Positions 7,735 through 15,155 of a DNA stretch of 16,920 nucleotides are shown piece after piece. The stretch is from Deltaproteobacteria bacterium (lineage in GTDB: Bacteria > Desulfobacterota_B > Binatia > UBA9968), in assembly GCA_016193385.1 (NCBI GenBank), contig JACPSF010000180.1, positions 1 through 16,920 on the forward strand, read 5' to 3'. The notes beneath the pieces are model-generated. The model worked only from the letters and a program-made list of their open reading frames with translations, ran no database searches and was not told the origin of the DNA. A program made the translations under genes and the position numbers. The stretch's first letter is position 1. Each line of letters starts with the position of its first letter.

Positions 7735-8808
7735 ATGATTCGAATTCGGAACCTATCGAAGTCCTACGAGACTCGCCATGGAAGGGTCGAGGCGGTGCGT
7801 GGCATCGACCTGGACGTGGCGGAGCAGGAGTTTTGCGTGTTGCTGGGCTCCAGCGGCTGCGGCAAGACCACCACCCTGCGCTGTGTGGCCGCGCTAGAGG
7901 TGCCGGATGAGGGAGAGATCGCGCTCGGCGACAGAGTGGTCTACTCCAGCTCGCAGGGTATCTTCGTCCCGCCCGAAAAACGAGACATCGGGATGGTTTT
8001 TCAATCCTATGCGGTCTGGCCTCACATGAACGTGTTCCAGGTCGTTGCCTATCCCCTGACGGATGGGAGAAAGCGAGTCCCCAAGCAGGAGGTGGCACCG
8101 CGAGTGCGAAGAGCCCTGGAATTGGTGCAACTCGATCACCTCGAAGCCCGGCCTGTCACGGACCTCAGCGGTGGGCAGCAGCAGAGGGTCGCGCTTGCGC
8201 GGGCGCTTGTCTCCGAACCTCAGGTGCTTCTGATGGATGAGCCGCTCAGCAATCTGGACGCGCGGTTGAGAGAACAGATGCGGATCGAGCTTAAAAAGAT
8301 CACCAGGTCAGTTGGAGTCACCACTCTCTACGTCACCCACGATCAAGCCGAGGCGTTGAGCCTGGGCGACAAGGTTTGCGTGATGCAAGAGGGGGAAATA
8401 CTGCAAGCAGGAGCGCCGAGGGAAGTCTATTCCCGGCCCCGGAGTTTGTTCGTGGCCCAGTTCGTCGGTGAGATGAACTTTATTCCCGGCAGGGTCTTGG
8501 GGTCATCCGAGGTCGAATCACCACTTGGACGGGTCAAATGCGAAGTGCCGACGAACTGCCAGACAGGGCAGGAGGTGACGCTCGCTATCCGTCCTGAACA
8601 CCTCGCTCTTTCTTCCGATGCGAGTCGAGGTTCCGGGATCGTCATAGGAAAAATTTTGAGTAAAAGTTACCTCGGAGATGCCGCCCTTTTTGAGGTTGAG
8701 GCATGCGGGGTCAATCTCAAAGTCAAGCTTCCCGGCGATTCCGATTTCGCCACGGGAGAACAGACGGTCCTTCTCGTGTCCCCCGATCGCTGGCGAGTTT
8801 ATTCTTAA
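7735..8808 (+). CDS. ABC transporter ATP-binding protein (Fe3+/PotA type), intact
   Basis: A 357-residue ATPase that powers the importer encoded just upstream. Walker A GSSGCGKT is at 38-45, the Q-loop Gln at 90, signature LSGGQ at 144-148, Walker B LLMDE at 165-169, D-loop SNLD at 172-175 and H-loop His at 202. A TOBE-like regulatory domain follows (about 245-357). The frame is open to an ATG at 7633 inside the permease gene, but ATG 7735 is preferred because the protein then starts MIRIRNL, matching MIRIRGL of the paralogue at 2365. The ribosome site is weak, suggesting translational coupling to the permease, whose stop is 64 bp upstream. All catalytic motifs are present, in contrast to ATPase1. 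Confidence 0.92.
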   Translation: MIRIRNLSKSYETRHGRVEAVRGIDLDVAEQEFCVLLGSSGCGKTTTLRCVAALEVPDEGEIALGDRVVYSSSQGIFVPPEKRDIGMVFQSYAVWPHMNVFQVVAYPLTDGRKRVPKQEVAPRVRRALELVQLDHLEARPVTDLSGGQQQRVALARALVSEPQVLLMDEPLSNLDARLREQMRIELKKITRSVGVTTLYVTHDQAEALSLGDKVCVMQEGEILQAGAPREVYSRPRSLFVAQFVGEMNFIPGRVLGSSEVESPLGRVKCEVPTNCQTGQEVTLAIRPEHLALSSDASRGSGIVIGKILSKSYLGDAALFEVEACGVNLKVKLPGDSDFATGEQTVLLVSPDRWRVYS

Positions 8809-8836
8809 GGGCGTAGGATTTCGACTTTCCGGGCTA

Positions 8837-9184
8837 TCACGTGCTGAAGTCGGGGCGGCCGTAGGGTCTGATCTTCGAGTTGTAGTGGTCCACCAGGGCT
8901 CGGAAGTTTGGGAACTCTTTTTCGAAGACCGGCAGCATCATGGTCCACAGGAGGAAGGGGTGGGCGCCCATGGCGTAGAGCTTCTCGAAGTCGCGCCCGG
9001 CCAGGGCCTTGCGTTCCTCATCGGTGAACCTGTGGCCGCTGGTCTGCTCGGATTCGTTGAGCATGGGCCCTTGTTCCTTTTCCCAGCGGGCGACAAAGCC
9101 GGCGGGGTCCTTCATGTAGGCCTTGAGCATTTCTTTGTTGCGGTCGACGCGGTAAATGAACTTGTTGACGAGATATCTGCTCAT
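8837..9184 (-). CDS. LigA-like small subunit of an extradiol dioxygenase
   Basis: This 115-residue, largely helical protein resembles the alpha subunit of protocatechuate 4,5-dioxygenase (LigA). FTDEERKALAGRDFEKLYAMG (53-73) followed by AHPFLLW (74-80) is the hallmark of the LigA family, in which this segment caps the active site of LigB. It is shorter than the 139-residue LigA of Sphingobium. Its ATG has AGGAGGA (9190-9196) at 5-6 nt. It starts 17 bp after the ligB-like stop, so the two form one operon in B-then-A order, the reverse of the classical ligA-ligB order. It ends 28 bp from the converging ATPase2 stop. Family assignment is firm; substrate is not. Confidence 0.82.
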   Translation of the reverse strand: MSRYLVNKFIYRVDRNKEMLKAYMKDPAGFVARWEKEQGPMLNESEQTSGHRFTDEERKALAGRDFEKLYAMGAHPFLLWTMMLPVFEKEFPNFRALVDHYNSKIRPYGRPDFST

Positions 9185-9201
9185 GTTGAATCCTCCTTGG
9201 C

Positions 9202-10047
9202 TCAGGGTTCCCAGGCAAAGAAAGGTTGCGTGGAGCCCTTCCGTTTCATCCCTTCAGCATAAGAGCAACGGAACCCCCGCGCTATCCCCATGGCGAGCAG
9301 GAAGTTGACGAAGGCATGGGTCACATTGCCTGCGCCCGTCATACGGTCGAAGGTGCACTCGCGGATGGCGGTGTCGATGTCGCCGCGGGAGATCCATCCC
9401 ACGGCCTGGTCGTCGAACTCCTCGTCCATGGGCTTGGGCTCAAACTGCAAGGGGCCGCCTACATCGAGGGAGAGGTTCCCGCTCACGACAACGCCGATCC
9501 GTTTGTCGCCGGGGATCTCGTCGATGACCGATCTTAGCACCCGGCCCACCTGGTAGAAGCGCTCCGCCGGCGGGAGTGGCGGGGCGACGCAGTTGGTCAT
9601 GATCGGCACGATGGGGAGGTCCATCTCGGGCCGTGCGAACATGAGGGGAACCACCACCGAGTGATCGACCTTCATCTCGTTCGAGAAGGCGAAGTCCACC
9701 CCGCGCTTCATGGACCCTTCGAGGATCTGCTGTGCCAGCCGGACATCGCCCGGGATGCGGCACCGGGGAAGGTCGAATTCGCGCACCTCGTTGTAATAGG
9801 TCGCGTCAAAGACCTCCATCTTGCCGAGGATGAAAGCCGGCATGTTGTCCGCGAAGAACTGGTGGTAGTGGTCGTTGCCCACCGTGATGAGCGACTGCGG
9901 GTCGGCCTTACTCAGCTTCTCGCGCAGTATCTGTCCCCGTTCAACCATTTTCTCAGTGTCGGGCGACCACTGGGACCGAGGCTGGCTGATCTGGCGATGG
10001 TGAAACGGGTTGTGGGAGACGCCGACAACGCAGACGATCCGTGCCAT
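9202..10047 (-). CDS. LigB-like extradiol dioxygenase large subunit with altered active site
   Basis: A 281-residue class III (LigB) extradiol dioxygenase homologue, normally an Fe(II) enzyme opening catechol-type rings. Two metal histidines are visible: His12 in GVSHNPF and His60 in GNDHYHQ, matching His12 and His61 of Sphingobium LigB. KVDHS (His129) matches LigB's DVDHG. Two key residues are not conserved. The catalytic histidine of the GGMSH motif (LigB His195) is Leu194 in SGNLSLDVGG. The glutamate ligand (LigB Glu242) aligns with Ala245 in AGNVTHAFVNF, with His244 next to it. I read both codons directly (CTC at 9466-9468 and GCC at 9313-9315, minus strand). It may be a different reaction, a His-only metal site, or inactive. 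ATG 10047 follows AGGAGGT (10054-10060). It is co-transcribed with the LigA-like gene. Confidence 0.85.
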   Translation of the reverse strand: MARIVCVVGVSHNPFHHRQISQPRSQWSPDTEKMVERGQILREKLSKADPQSLITVGNDHYHQFFADNMPAFILGKMEVFDATYYNEVREFDLPRCRIPGDVRLAQQILEGSMKRGVDFAFSNEMKVDHSVVVPLMFARPEMDLPIVPIMTNCVAPPLPPAERFYQVGRVLRSVIDEIPGDKRIGVVVSGNLSLDVGGPLQFEPKPMDEEFDDQAVGWISRGDIDTAIRECTFDRMTGAGNVTHAFVNFLLAMGIARGFRCSYAEGMKRKGSTQPFFAWEP

Positions 10048-10145
10048 CGCGATACCTCCTAAGCGAACCGGAAAGCCATCTTCCCCGTCAGAGTCAGAAC
10101 CCTATGTCCGGTGATTACAGGTGAGGACTAGTTCCGAGCGAGGCG

Positions 10146-10203
10146 AACTTAACACCGGGCCAGATGGCTGTCAAGCTCAACACGGCTCTACTGCGAAAAT
10201 TGT
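10146..10203 (-). promoter_or_regulatory. 19-bp upstream box and sigma70-like promoter of the ligB-ligA operon
   Basis: Read on the minus strand, ACAATTTTCGCAGTAGAGC (10203-10185) is followed after 10 nt by TTGACA (10174-10169), a 17-bp spacer ending in TGT, and TAAGTT (10151-10146). The predicted start of transcription is about 85-95 nt before the ligB-like ATG. The box and its distance to the -35 are identical to those at 1288-1322, pointing to shared control of the two units. Confidence 0.6.
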
Positions 10204-10262
10204 GGTGCAAAGTAAAGAGCACAGGGGGCTTTGTAGCGGTGGATCAATACAAACACGAGGTT

Positions 10263-10300
10263 CGCTATTAGTTTGACATAGCGCGTCATTATCAGATACT
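10263..10300 (+). promoter_or_regulatory. Candidate promoter for the lipoprotein operon, with operator-like inverted repeat
   Basis: TTGACA (10273-10278) is followed by a 16-bp spacer and GATACT (10295-10300). CGCTAT (10263-10268) and ATAGCG (10278-10283) form an inverted repeat around the -35, as an operator would. The promoter lies about 190 bp before ATG 10497, with the hairpin repeats in between, so the leader would be long. Confidence 0.4.
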
Positions 10301-10351
10301 GTCCCGCCTGAAATGGGGTACGGGGCCAGTCTGCTTTCTCTGAAAAAACCT

Positions 10352-10443
10352 CCGTTCACCCTTCGACACGCTCAGGGCGAACAGAGCAAGTGTTGAAAAC
10401 ATTGGCGAATTTCCGTTCATGCTGAGGCTCTCGAAGCATGAAA
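10352..10443. repeat. Pair of inverted REP-like hairpin repeats
   Basis: Two related elements face each other. The left one (about 10354-10382) has stem GTTCACCCT/AGGGCGAAC around TCGACACGCTC. The right one (about 10414-10439) has stem TTCATGCT/AGCATGAA around GAGGCTCTCGA. The right loop, reversed and complemented, matches 8 of 11 bases of the left loop. Stem bases differ between the copies but pairing is mostly kept, indicating selection on the hairpin. This is the layout of REP doublets. CTTCGACA-type palindromes of this kind are, from memory, widespread in intergenic DNA of environmental bacteria. Confidence 0.65.
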
Positions 10444-10496
10444 ATCACTTTTTCCGCAGCCTGCTAGGTCCAGACTAACTCTAAGGAGGTAAGAGC

Positions 10497-11135
10497 ATGT
10501 TGCACAGAAAGAAAATTCGGATGCTGATTTTCGTTGCCCTATTGAGTCTCATGCCGTTGCTCATCATTGCCTGCGGTCCTTCCGTCGTTGCGCAAGGTGA
10601 AGCAGCGCCTGGCGTTACGCTCCTACTCGGTGTACGAAAAGTACCTCCTCCCCCTCCTGGCGCCCCTCCTCGGTCGCCGCACACGACCCCCGCGTCCTAC
10701 TATGAGCCGGTAGGCCCGTTCTTTTTCTATGTGGAAACTTTGACGAGCACCGGACCAAGCAGGTACGGTGTCATTTCAACCGTCCCGTGCATTCAGAGCG
10801 GCGTGTTCAAGCGCGGCATGAGGCTCGTCTTTCGCTTTGAGATCCTCGATACCTCGACGGGAAAGCGCGTCACGGATAAAGATGGAGCGACAGTGAAAGT
10901 GAGATTGCAGCACGGAGAAGAGCTGACCCCGCGATGGGCAATCCGAGGGAGCGCGGCCGCTCTGCCCGATTCCGCCTGGATGTGGGATGTGGCTTGGGAT
11001 ATTCCGCCGGATTATCCGGTAGGTTCGCTGGACTATACCATAGTGGTAACTGCCAAGGACGGCCGCACGGCGGCCTTCATCCCCCCGATTCAGAAAACAC
11101 CAACCGTTGATAGCCGTGTGAGGATCGTGGACTAA
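10497..11135 (+). CDS. Putative lipoprotein with beta-rich domain, function unknown
   Basis: I do not recognise this 212-residue protein beyond its export signal. A basic N-terminus and hydrophobic core end in LLIIAC, with lipobox Cys26, so it should be lipid-anchored after signal peptidase II cleavage. A proline-rich linker (about 49-60, including PPPPPGAPP) is followed by one beta-rich domain (about 70-212) with alternating strands such as MRLVFRFEILD and DYTIVVTAKDG, suggesting an Ig-like sandwich. ATG 10497 is well set by AAGGAGGT (10483-10490). The next gene starts 12 bp after its stop, so both are one operon and may form a surface or periplasmic complex. No catalytic motif is visible. 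Confidence 0.75.
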   Translation: MLHRKKIRMLIFVALLSLMPLLIIACGPSVVAQGEAAPGVTLLLGVRKVPPPPPGAPPRSPHTTPASYYEPVGPFFFYVETLTSTGPSRYGVISTVPCIQSGVFKRGMRLVFRFEILDTSTGKRVTDKDGATVKVRLQHGEELTPRWAIRGSAAALPDSAWMWDVAWDIPPDYPVGSLDYTIVVTAKDGRTAAFIPPIQKTPTVDSRVRIVD

Positions 11136-11147
11136 TAAGGGTGTAGG

Positions 11148-12749
11148 ATGGGAAGCCTTACTGGTCGCATTAGGCGAGGGCAGCCAGCTACAGGACTTGC
11201 CCTCGCCCTCTTGGTCCTGCGTGGGATGTCAGTAGCCTATGGTGCCGACCCACTGTCCGACCCGACGGCTCCTCGAACCTCCGCGCCCGCAACCCTGCTT
11301 GCCACCTCCCAAGCCGCCGCGCCAGGCAGCGCATACAGACCACTCAAGTTGCTTAAGGTCGAGCCGGTTAAGGGCTATGCGGGAGATCCTTTCACAGTGA
11401 CAGGGGATGGACTTACACCCGGCAAGAGAGTGGAGTTTTTCTGGGTCACTGCCGATGCCACCTATCTGACGAAAACAATGGTTGACAACGTTGAGTACCA
11501 CGAGCGCAAGTATCAAGAGAAACGAGTCCAGTTAGGCAGCGCACCAGTCAATGCCCAGGGTCGAGTGACGGCGGTCTTCGTCGCCCCGGAAGACTATGGG
11601 GAGGTGCACGATCTCTACGCCGTGGTGGATGGACAAGATGTGGCCCGCGGCGGCTTCCGCATCCTGCGCAGCGCAGCCATCACTCCTACCGAAGGTCCTG
11701 TGGGGACACCGATCACCATCACCGTCAAGGGGTTGGGCTGGAGAGGATTTGAACAGTTCATGGCGGCGCGCTACGACAATAAGTACACAGGTGAAATATC
11801 GGCAGTGACGACTAAAGGCACCGCTATCTTTCAGATCCGCGCAGCAGGACCTCCCGGCAAGCATATCATTCAACTCAACAACAGCACGGCCTACGTGGCT
11901 GGAGCCTATCTCAATACCCAGCAGTCGCCGCAGGATTATATCTACGCTCACCTCGACAACAAACAGGAGTTTCGCTTTGTATTTAACGTTGCGAAGGACG
12001 CTGGTCCGCCGCCCGACACTCTCCAGTGGCCCGACAGCAACCGCGTTGCCCAACTCAACAGGAATGCACCACGTACGACCATGAGCTTGGAGAGCGCATC
12101 ACAGGGTTCGGCGACATTGCATCCTGCCGCAGGCCCCATTCTCTCGCAGACCACCTTACGAGCGGCCAGTCTGCCCCCCAACACTGATGTTGGACTGTTC
12201 TTTGTGACGGCCAGAGGGAACCGCATGGGCCCCAGCGGCTGGAACCTGGATAGCATCCCGCTTGCGAGAGGGACAACGGCGGCAGACGGATCATTGACCG
12301 CCACCGTTCAAATTCCAGATGACCTAGGCGGCTGGCACATGGTGAAACTGGCAGAGAGCAATCGGGTGCTGATGGAAATCCCGTACTATATCGAGCAGAG
12401 TCTAGTGGCGGTAACCCCGAAGCGCGTGAAGGTAGGGGAGACTTTCACCGTGCAGATCAAAGGCTCGGGTTGGACCGAGCTGGACAACACGGTGGCCGTG
12501 ACCTACGACAATGCAGCCATGGGCTACGCCTGTGGATTTAACAGCAACGGCGATATCACTATCAACCTTGTAGCCACGGGACATCCGGGAACTCATTTGA
12601 TTGACCTCTATCCCGCGATCTACAAAGGGAGAGACAGAGTGCCGTGGAACTACCAGACACCATTTTTGACCTTTGCCCGTGACTTTCCCGCTTTGGCGGT
12701 AGGTTACAGATTGCCTGCCTACCGACTGGCGATTGCAGTCATCGAGTAG
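11148..12749 (+). CDS. Secreted multi-domain Ig/IPT-like repeat protein
   Basis: A 533-residue exported protein of unknown function. A Sec signal peptide (1 to about 33, cleavage after AYG or AYGA) precedes an Ala/Pro/Thr-rich stretch. Four beta-sandwich-like units follow in A-B-A'-B' order. A is about 67-174 and B about 176-255; A' is about 325-417 and B' about 420-512. Matching landmarks lie 243-244 residues apart: GRVTAV (138) with GSLTAT (381), ITPTEGPVG (178) with VTPKRVKVG (422), VKGLGW with IKGSGW, YDN (209) with YDN (453) and GKHIIQL (237) with GTHLIDL (481). The TP..G..[IV]TI.GxGW pattern is IPT/TIG-like. The ATG lies 12 bp after the lipoprotein stop with only a weak ribosome site, suggesting coupled translation. 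Adhesion, polysaccharide binding or scaffolding are possible; none is shown. Confidence 0.75.
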   Translation: MGSLTGRIRRGQPATGLALALLVLRGMSVAYGADPLSDPTAPRTSAPATLLATSQAAAPGSAYRPLKLLKVEPVKGYAGDPFTVTGDGLTPGKRVEFFWVTADATYLTKTMVDNVEYHERKYQEKRVQLGSAPVNAQGRVTAVFVAPEDYGEVHDLYAVVDGQDVARGGFRILRSAAITPTEGPVGTPITITVKGLGWRGFEQFMAARYDNKYTGEISAVTTKGTAIFQIRAAGPPGKHIIQLNNSTAYVAGAYLNTQQSPQDYIYAHLDNKQEFRFVFNVAKDAGPPPDTLQWPDSNRVAQLNRNAPRTTMSLESASQGSATLHPAAGPILSQTTLRAASLPPNTDVGLFFVTARGNRMGPSGWNLDSIPLARGTTAADGSLTATVQIPDDLGGWHMVKLAESNRVLMEIPYYIEQSLVAVTPKRVKVGETFTVQIKGSGWTELDNTVAVTYDNAAMGYACGFNSNGDITINLVATGHPGTHLIDLYPAIYKGRDRVPWNYQTPFLTFARDFPALAVGYRLPAYRLAIAVIE

Positions 12750-12857
12750 CGTTCAAACCATTTCGTCACCAAACATCAGGAGGCAAAGGTAAAGAGATTA
12801 GCTGGAGGCCGAAGGTTGTTGAGGTTGCCCCTCCGCCGCAGCCGTAGCTTCCTACTC
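12750..12857. other. Convergent intergenic region, 108 bp
   Basis: An AGGAGG (12778-12783) lies here without any usable start codon within 5-12 nt, so it may be a relic ribosome site or chance. No clear terminator is seen for either converging gene. Confidence 0.4.
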
Positions 12858-13850
12858 TTAGTGGACTGCCGCAGCCTGGAGAAATTGGAGGTCTACAAAT
12901 CGCTGTGGCGGAGGAAGGGGGGATTTCAACTCCCCGGCCTCGGCCATGAATTCGAGAACGCGAGTCAGGCCCTTCAAGTCTAGCTCGCCAGCTCTGGGAA
13001 ATACTCCGCGGTCGGGTTCGTAGTAGAGGGCAAGGATTTCGCCCGCTATGTCGGGCGAAGATCCGGTTGTGTCGGCTATGATCTTGGCGGCGTCGTCCCG
13101 ATTCCCGTGCTCCCGTAGGTACCGATAGGCAGATGCGAGGGCGCGGACGTAACGTGTCACTTTGCCTTTATTCCGCTCAGCCCATCCGCGGCGCACGGCG
13201 CTTACCGTAAACTGAAAGTCCGGCACGGCCTCGGTGGAAAGCCCGAGCCGCCGGTACCCCTGTCTCAACGCGAGAAAATCCTCAGGCTGCCCCAGAGGCA
13301 CGCCGGCGCATTCTCCTCGCTTGAGGCAGTCAAATCGCGGGGGGGTGCCGACAAGCTCCTTGACCTGGTACTGTTCCTGGCGCAGGCCGTGACGAGCCAG
13401 GAGTTTGCGCATGGAGATCGAAATCGTGTCGACCCTCAGGGACAGTCCCAGGAGCTTGCCTTTCAGATCATCGTAAGTTTTGATCTCGGGCTGGACGATC
13501 AAGCTGTAAATCGGAGTTCTGGTTTCCCCGGCTACAGCGACAGCGTCGGAGCCTTTTAGAGCCGCTAAGATCAAATAGGGAGTAGCAGTCCGGGTGATGT
13601 CCACCGCGCCCCGATCAAGGGCTGCCACCATGTTGCCGGTTCCGCCTTCGATGGGGACGATTTCCACGTTGAGCTCTTCCCGTGCGAAAAACCCGCGCCT
13701 TTGGGCGACATAGAGCGGGAGGGAAGAGACGCTCCGTATGGTCGAAGGGATCTGGCCGTACTTCAACGTCACGGTTTCTCCCTGAACCTGCCAACTGCCC
13801 CACAGCAAATTGGCGATTAGCATCACGCCGGCAACCCTTATCCTGTTCAC
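12858..13850 (-). CDS. NMT1/SsuA-like ABC substrate-binding protein, exported
   Basis: A 330-residue periplasmic binding protein of the nitrate/sulfonate/taurine/pyrimidine (NMT1) group. A signal peptide (1 to about 24, cleavage after VQG) is followed by LKYGQIPSTIRSVSSLPLYVAQRRGFFAREELNVEIV-type first-lobe sequence, GTGNMVAALDRGAVDI (ligand loop) and YDDLKGKLLGLS at the hinge. It starts at GTG 13850, set by GGAGGG (13857-13862) at 6 nt. Unlike the leaderless NMT1-like protein at 1379-2269 it has a clear Sec signal. No matching permease or ATPase is nearby, so it may serve a transporter elsewhere. The next upstream gene on this strand is an unrelated-fold SBP 180 bp away. Ligand unknown. Confidence 0.87.
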   Translation of the reverse strand: MNRIRVAGVMLIANLLWGSWQVQGETVTLKYGQIPSTIRSVSSLPLYVAQRRGFFAREELNVEIVPIEGGTGNMVAALDRGAVDITRTATPYLILAALKGSDAVAVAGETRTPIYSLIVQPEIKTYDDLKGKLLGLSLRVDTISISMRKLLARHGLRQEQYQVKELVGTPPRFDCLKRGECAGVPLGQPEDFLALRQGYRRLGLSTEAVPDFQFTVSAVRRGWAERNKGKVTRYVRALASAYRYLREHGNRDDAAKIIADTTGSSPDIAGEILALYYEPDRGVFPRAGELDLKGLTRVLEFMAEAGELKSPLPPPQRFVDLQFLQAAAVH

Positions 13851-13952
13851 CGATTTTCCCTCCGTGGCCCGGATTCCCTCGAAAGCTCCCTCGGGAAGCG
13901 CGCTCTCCGCTGCGGCCGATGGGCCTGTGCCATGAGTCGTACCGTTTGTAAT

Positions 13953-14006
13953 CGGACGTCCGCAGCTTCGCTCGCGCTCCCCTCCGTCGCGGAAAAGGAC
14001 GTCCGC
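13953..14006. repeat. Direct repeat of GGACGTCCGC
   Basis: The decamer occurs at 13954-13963 and 13997-14006, start points 43 bp apart, each containing the palindrome GGACGTCC. They lie between the two minus-strand SBP genes, upstream of the GTG at 13850. Two equally oriented palindromes about four helical turns apart could be a paired binding site, but chance in GC-rich DNA is possible. Confidence 0.3.
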
Positions 14007-14030
14007 GGCCCTCTTCCTCAGCCAGCCTTG

Positions 14031-15083
14031 TTATCGGTACGCTTCGCCCTTCACCGGACCGATGACCTCTTCGAATTTTTTCCTCAGGCCTTCAATCCGG
14101 GAATCGTCGGTTATGAATTCGCGAAATTTGTCGGCGATCCGGTATTCCATGATTTGTCGAAAGCCGGCAGGCGGGGCCAGATCGTTTCGCGGGGACCAGC
14201 GACCTCCTCGCTTCACCATCCGATTTTGCTGCTCGTCGGAAAGATACCATGCCAGGTAAAGTTTCGCGGTATTGGGATGGGGGGCGCCTTTAAAGATCCC
14301 AACCGTTTGCGCCCAGATCGGAAAAGTGTCCTCGGGGATAAGCACGTCCAGGCTTGCGCCGCGATTCTTCTCGGCCGCCGCCTGGGTCGTGGTGGCGTCG
14401 AAAGTCACCGCGAAGTCTCCAGTGCCGATTTTTTGTGCCACGCCCTGGTGACCCATGACGAAGGAGGGCTTGTTCTTCATCAGGCCATCCATGAATCCCC
14501 AACCATGTTTTTCCACGATGCCGTAATAAAGGTACAACGTAATGTCGTCATCGTGGGGATAGGTGCTGATGATCTTCCCCATGAACCGTGAGTGGAGAAA
14601 GTCTTTCGCGGTTTTCGGGACGTCTCGCTGATCGACGAGCTTGGGATTGTAGGCGTAGATGATCCCGATTACTGCGATTCCGTTGTACGTGCCGTCATTA
14701 TCTTTGAAGTCCGAGGGAATCTTTGCGAAGGCCTCTGGTTTAAACGGGACCAACACTCCCTCTTTCTTCCAGCGAACGAAGTCCTGAATCGTTTGCAGGA
14801 CCGCGATGTCAGCCTCCATCTTTCTTTGCTTGATCTGCGAGTCGATCAGCCCGGTGAGTCTGTTGCTGAAATCGCCGCGGACCACCACCTTGATTCCGGG
14901 AAATCTCTCCTCGAATAACTTGGCGTCGGGCGTGTACAGCGCTGCCGGGCCGCCGCCGTACAGGTTGAGCTGGCCCTCTTCTTTGGCCAAGCGATAGAGT
15001 TCAGGCAGACTCTGTGCGTCGACCTCCACGCCCAGTAATGGAAACAAGAGAACCGATAGGGTAATGATCAGCGTTTTCTTCAT
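14031..15083 (-). CDS. ABC transporter periplasmic substrate-binding protein, Fe3+/AfuA type (SBP3)
   Basis: A 350-residue SBP. ATG 15083 is preferred to the in-frame ATG 15233 because GGAGG (15091-15095) lies 7 nt before it, the N-terminus MKKTLIITLSVLLFPLLG is then a clean signal peptide (cleavage near VDA|QS), and the predicted promoter lies between the two starts. The mature part has RLAKEEGQLNLYGGG and GAPHPNTAKLYLAWYLSDEQQ, blocks typical of this family. YLYYG in the middle offers adjacent tyrosines as possible ligand contacts. The gene is divergent from SBP4 (15287), with separate promoters back to back in the 203-bp gap. No permease is on this strand within the window; it could share the one starting at 16598. 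Confidence 0.87.
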   Translation of the reverse strand: MKKTLIITLSVLLFPLLGVEVDAQSLPELYRLAKEEGQLNLYGGGPAALYTPDAKLFEERFPGIKVVVRGDFSNRLTGLIDSQIKQRKMEADIAVLQTIQDFVRWKKEGVLVPFKPEAFAKIPSDFKDNDGTYNGIAVIGIIYAYNPKLVDQRDVPKTAKDFLHSRFMGKIISTYPHDDDITLYLYYGIVEKHGWGFMDGLMKNKPSFVMGHQGVAQKIGTGDFAVTFDATTTQAAAEKNRGASLDVLIPEDTFPIWAQTVGIFKGAPHPNTAKLYLAWYLSDEQQNRMVKRGGRWSPRNDLAPPAGFRQIMEYRIADKFREFITDDSRIEGLRKKFEEVIGPVKGEAYR

Positions 15084-15155
15084 AATGGACCCTCCCGGAT
15101 TGACTGACCCCTTTAATGAGCATTCGGAAACCTTGTCCCCAACCGTATGCGATGA

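Larger units (their letters stand above)
10048..10496. other. 449-bp intergenic region with divergent promoters and repeats
   Basis: No gene is supported. From left to right it holds the ligB ribosome site (10054-10060), the minus-strand promoter and 19-bp box (10146-10203), a plus-strand promoter candidate inside an inverted repeat (10263-10300), a pair of inverted hairpin repeats (10352-10443) and the ribosome site of the lipoprotein gene (10483-10490). A 60-codon minus-strand frame at 10177-10359 overlaps the promoters and has no ribosome site. Confidence 0.7.

Noticed and set aside
8678..9262. 194-codon plus-strand frame across the LigA-like gene
   Set aside because: It overlaps the end of ATPase2 and is the complement of the LigA-like gene, whose family motif and ribosome site are clear.
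10177..10359. 60-codon minus-strand gene
   Set aside because: It covers two promoters, has no ribosome site and no recognisable composition of a protein.
13954..14006. Terminator for SBP3
   Set aside because: Short GC-rich inverted repeats are present but no T-run follows on the minus strand.
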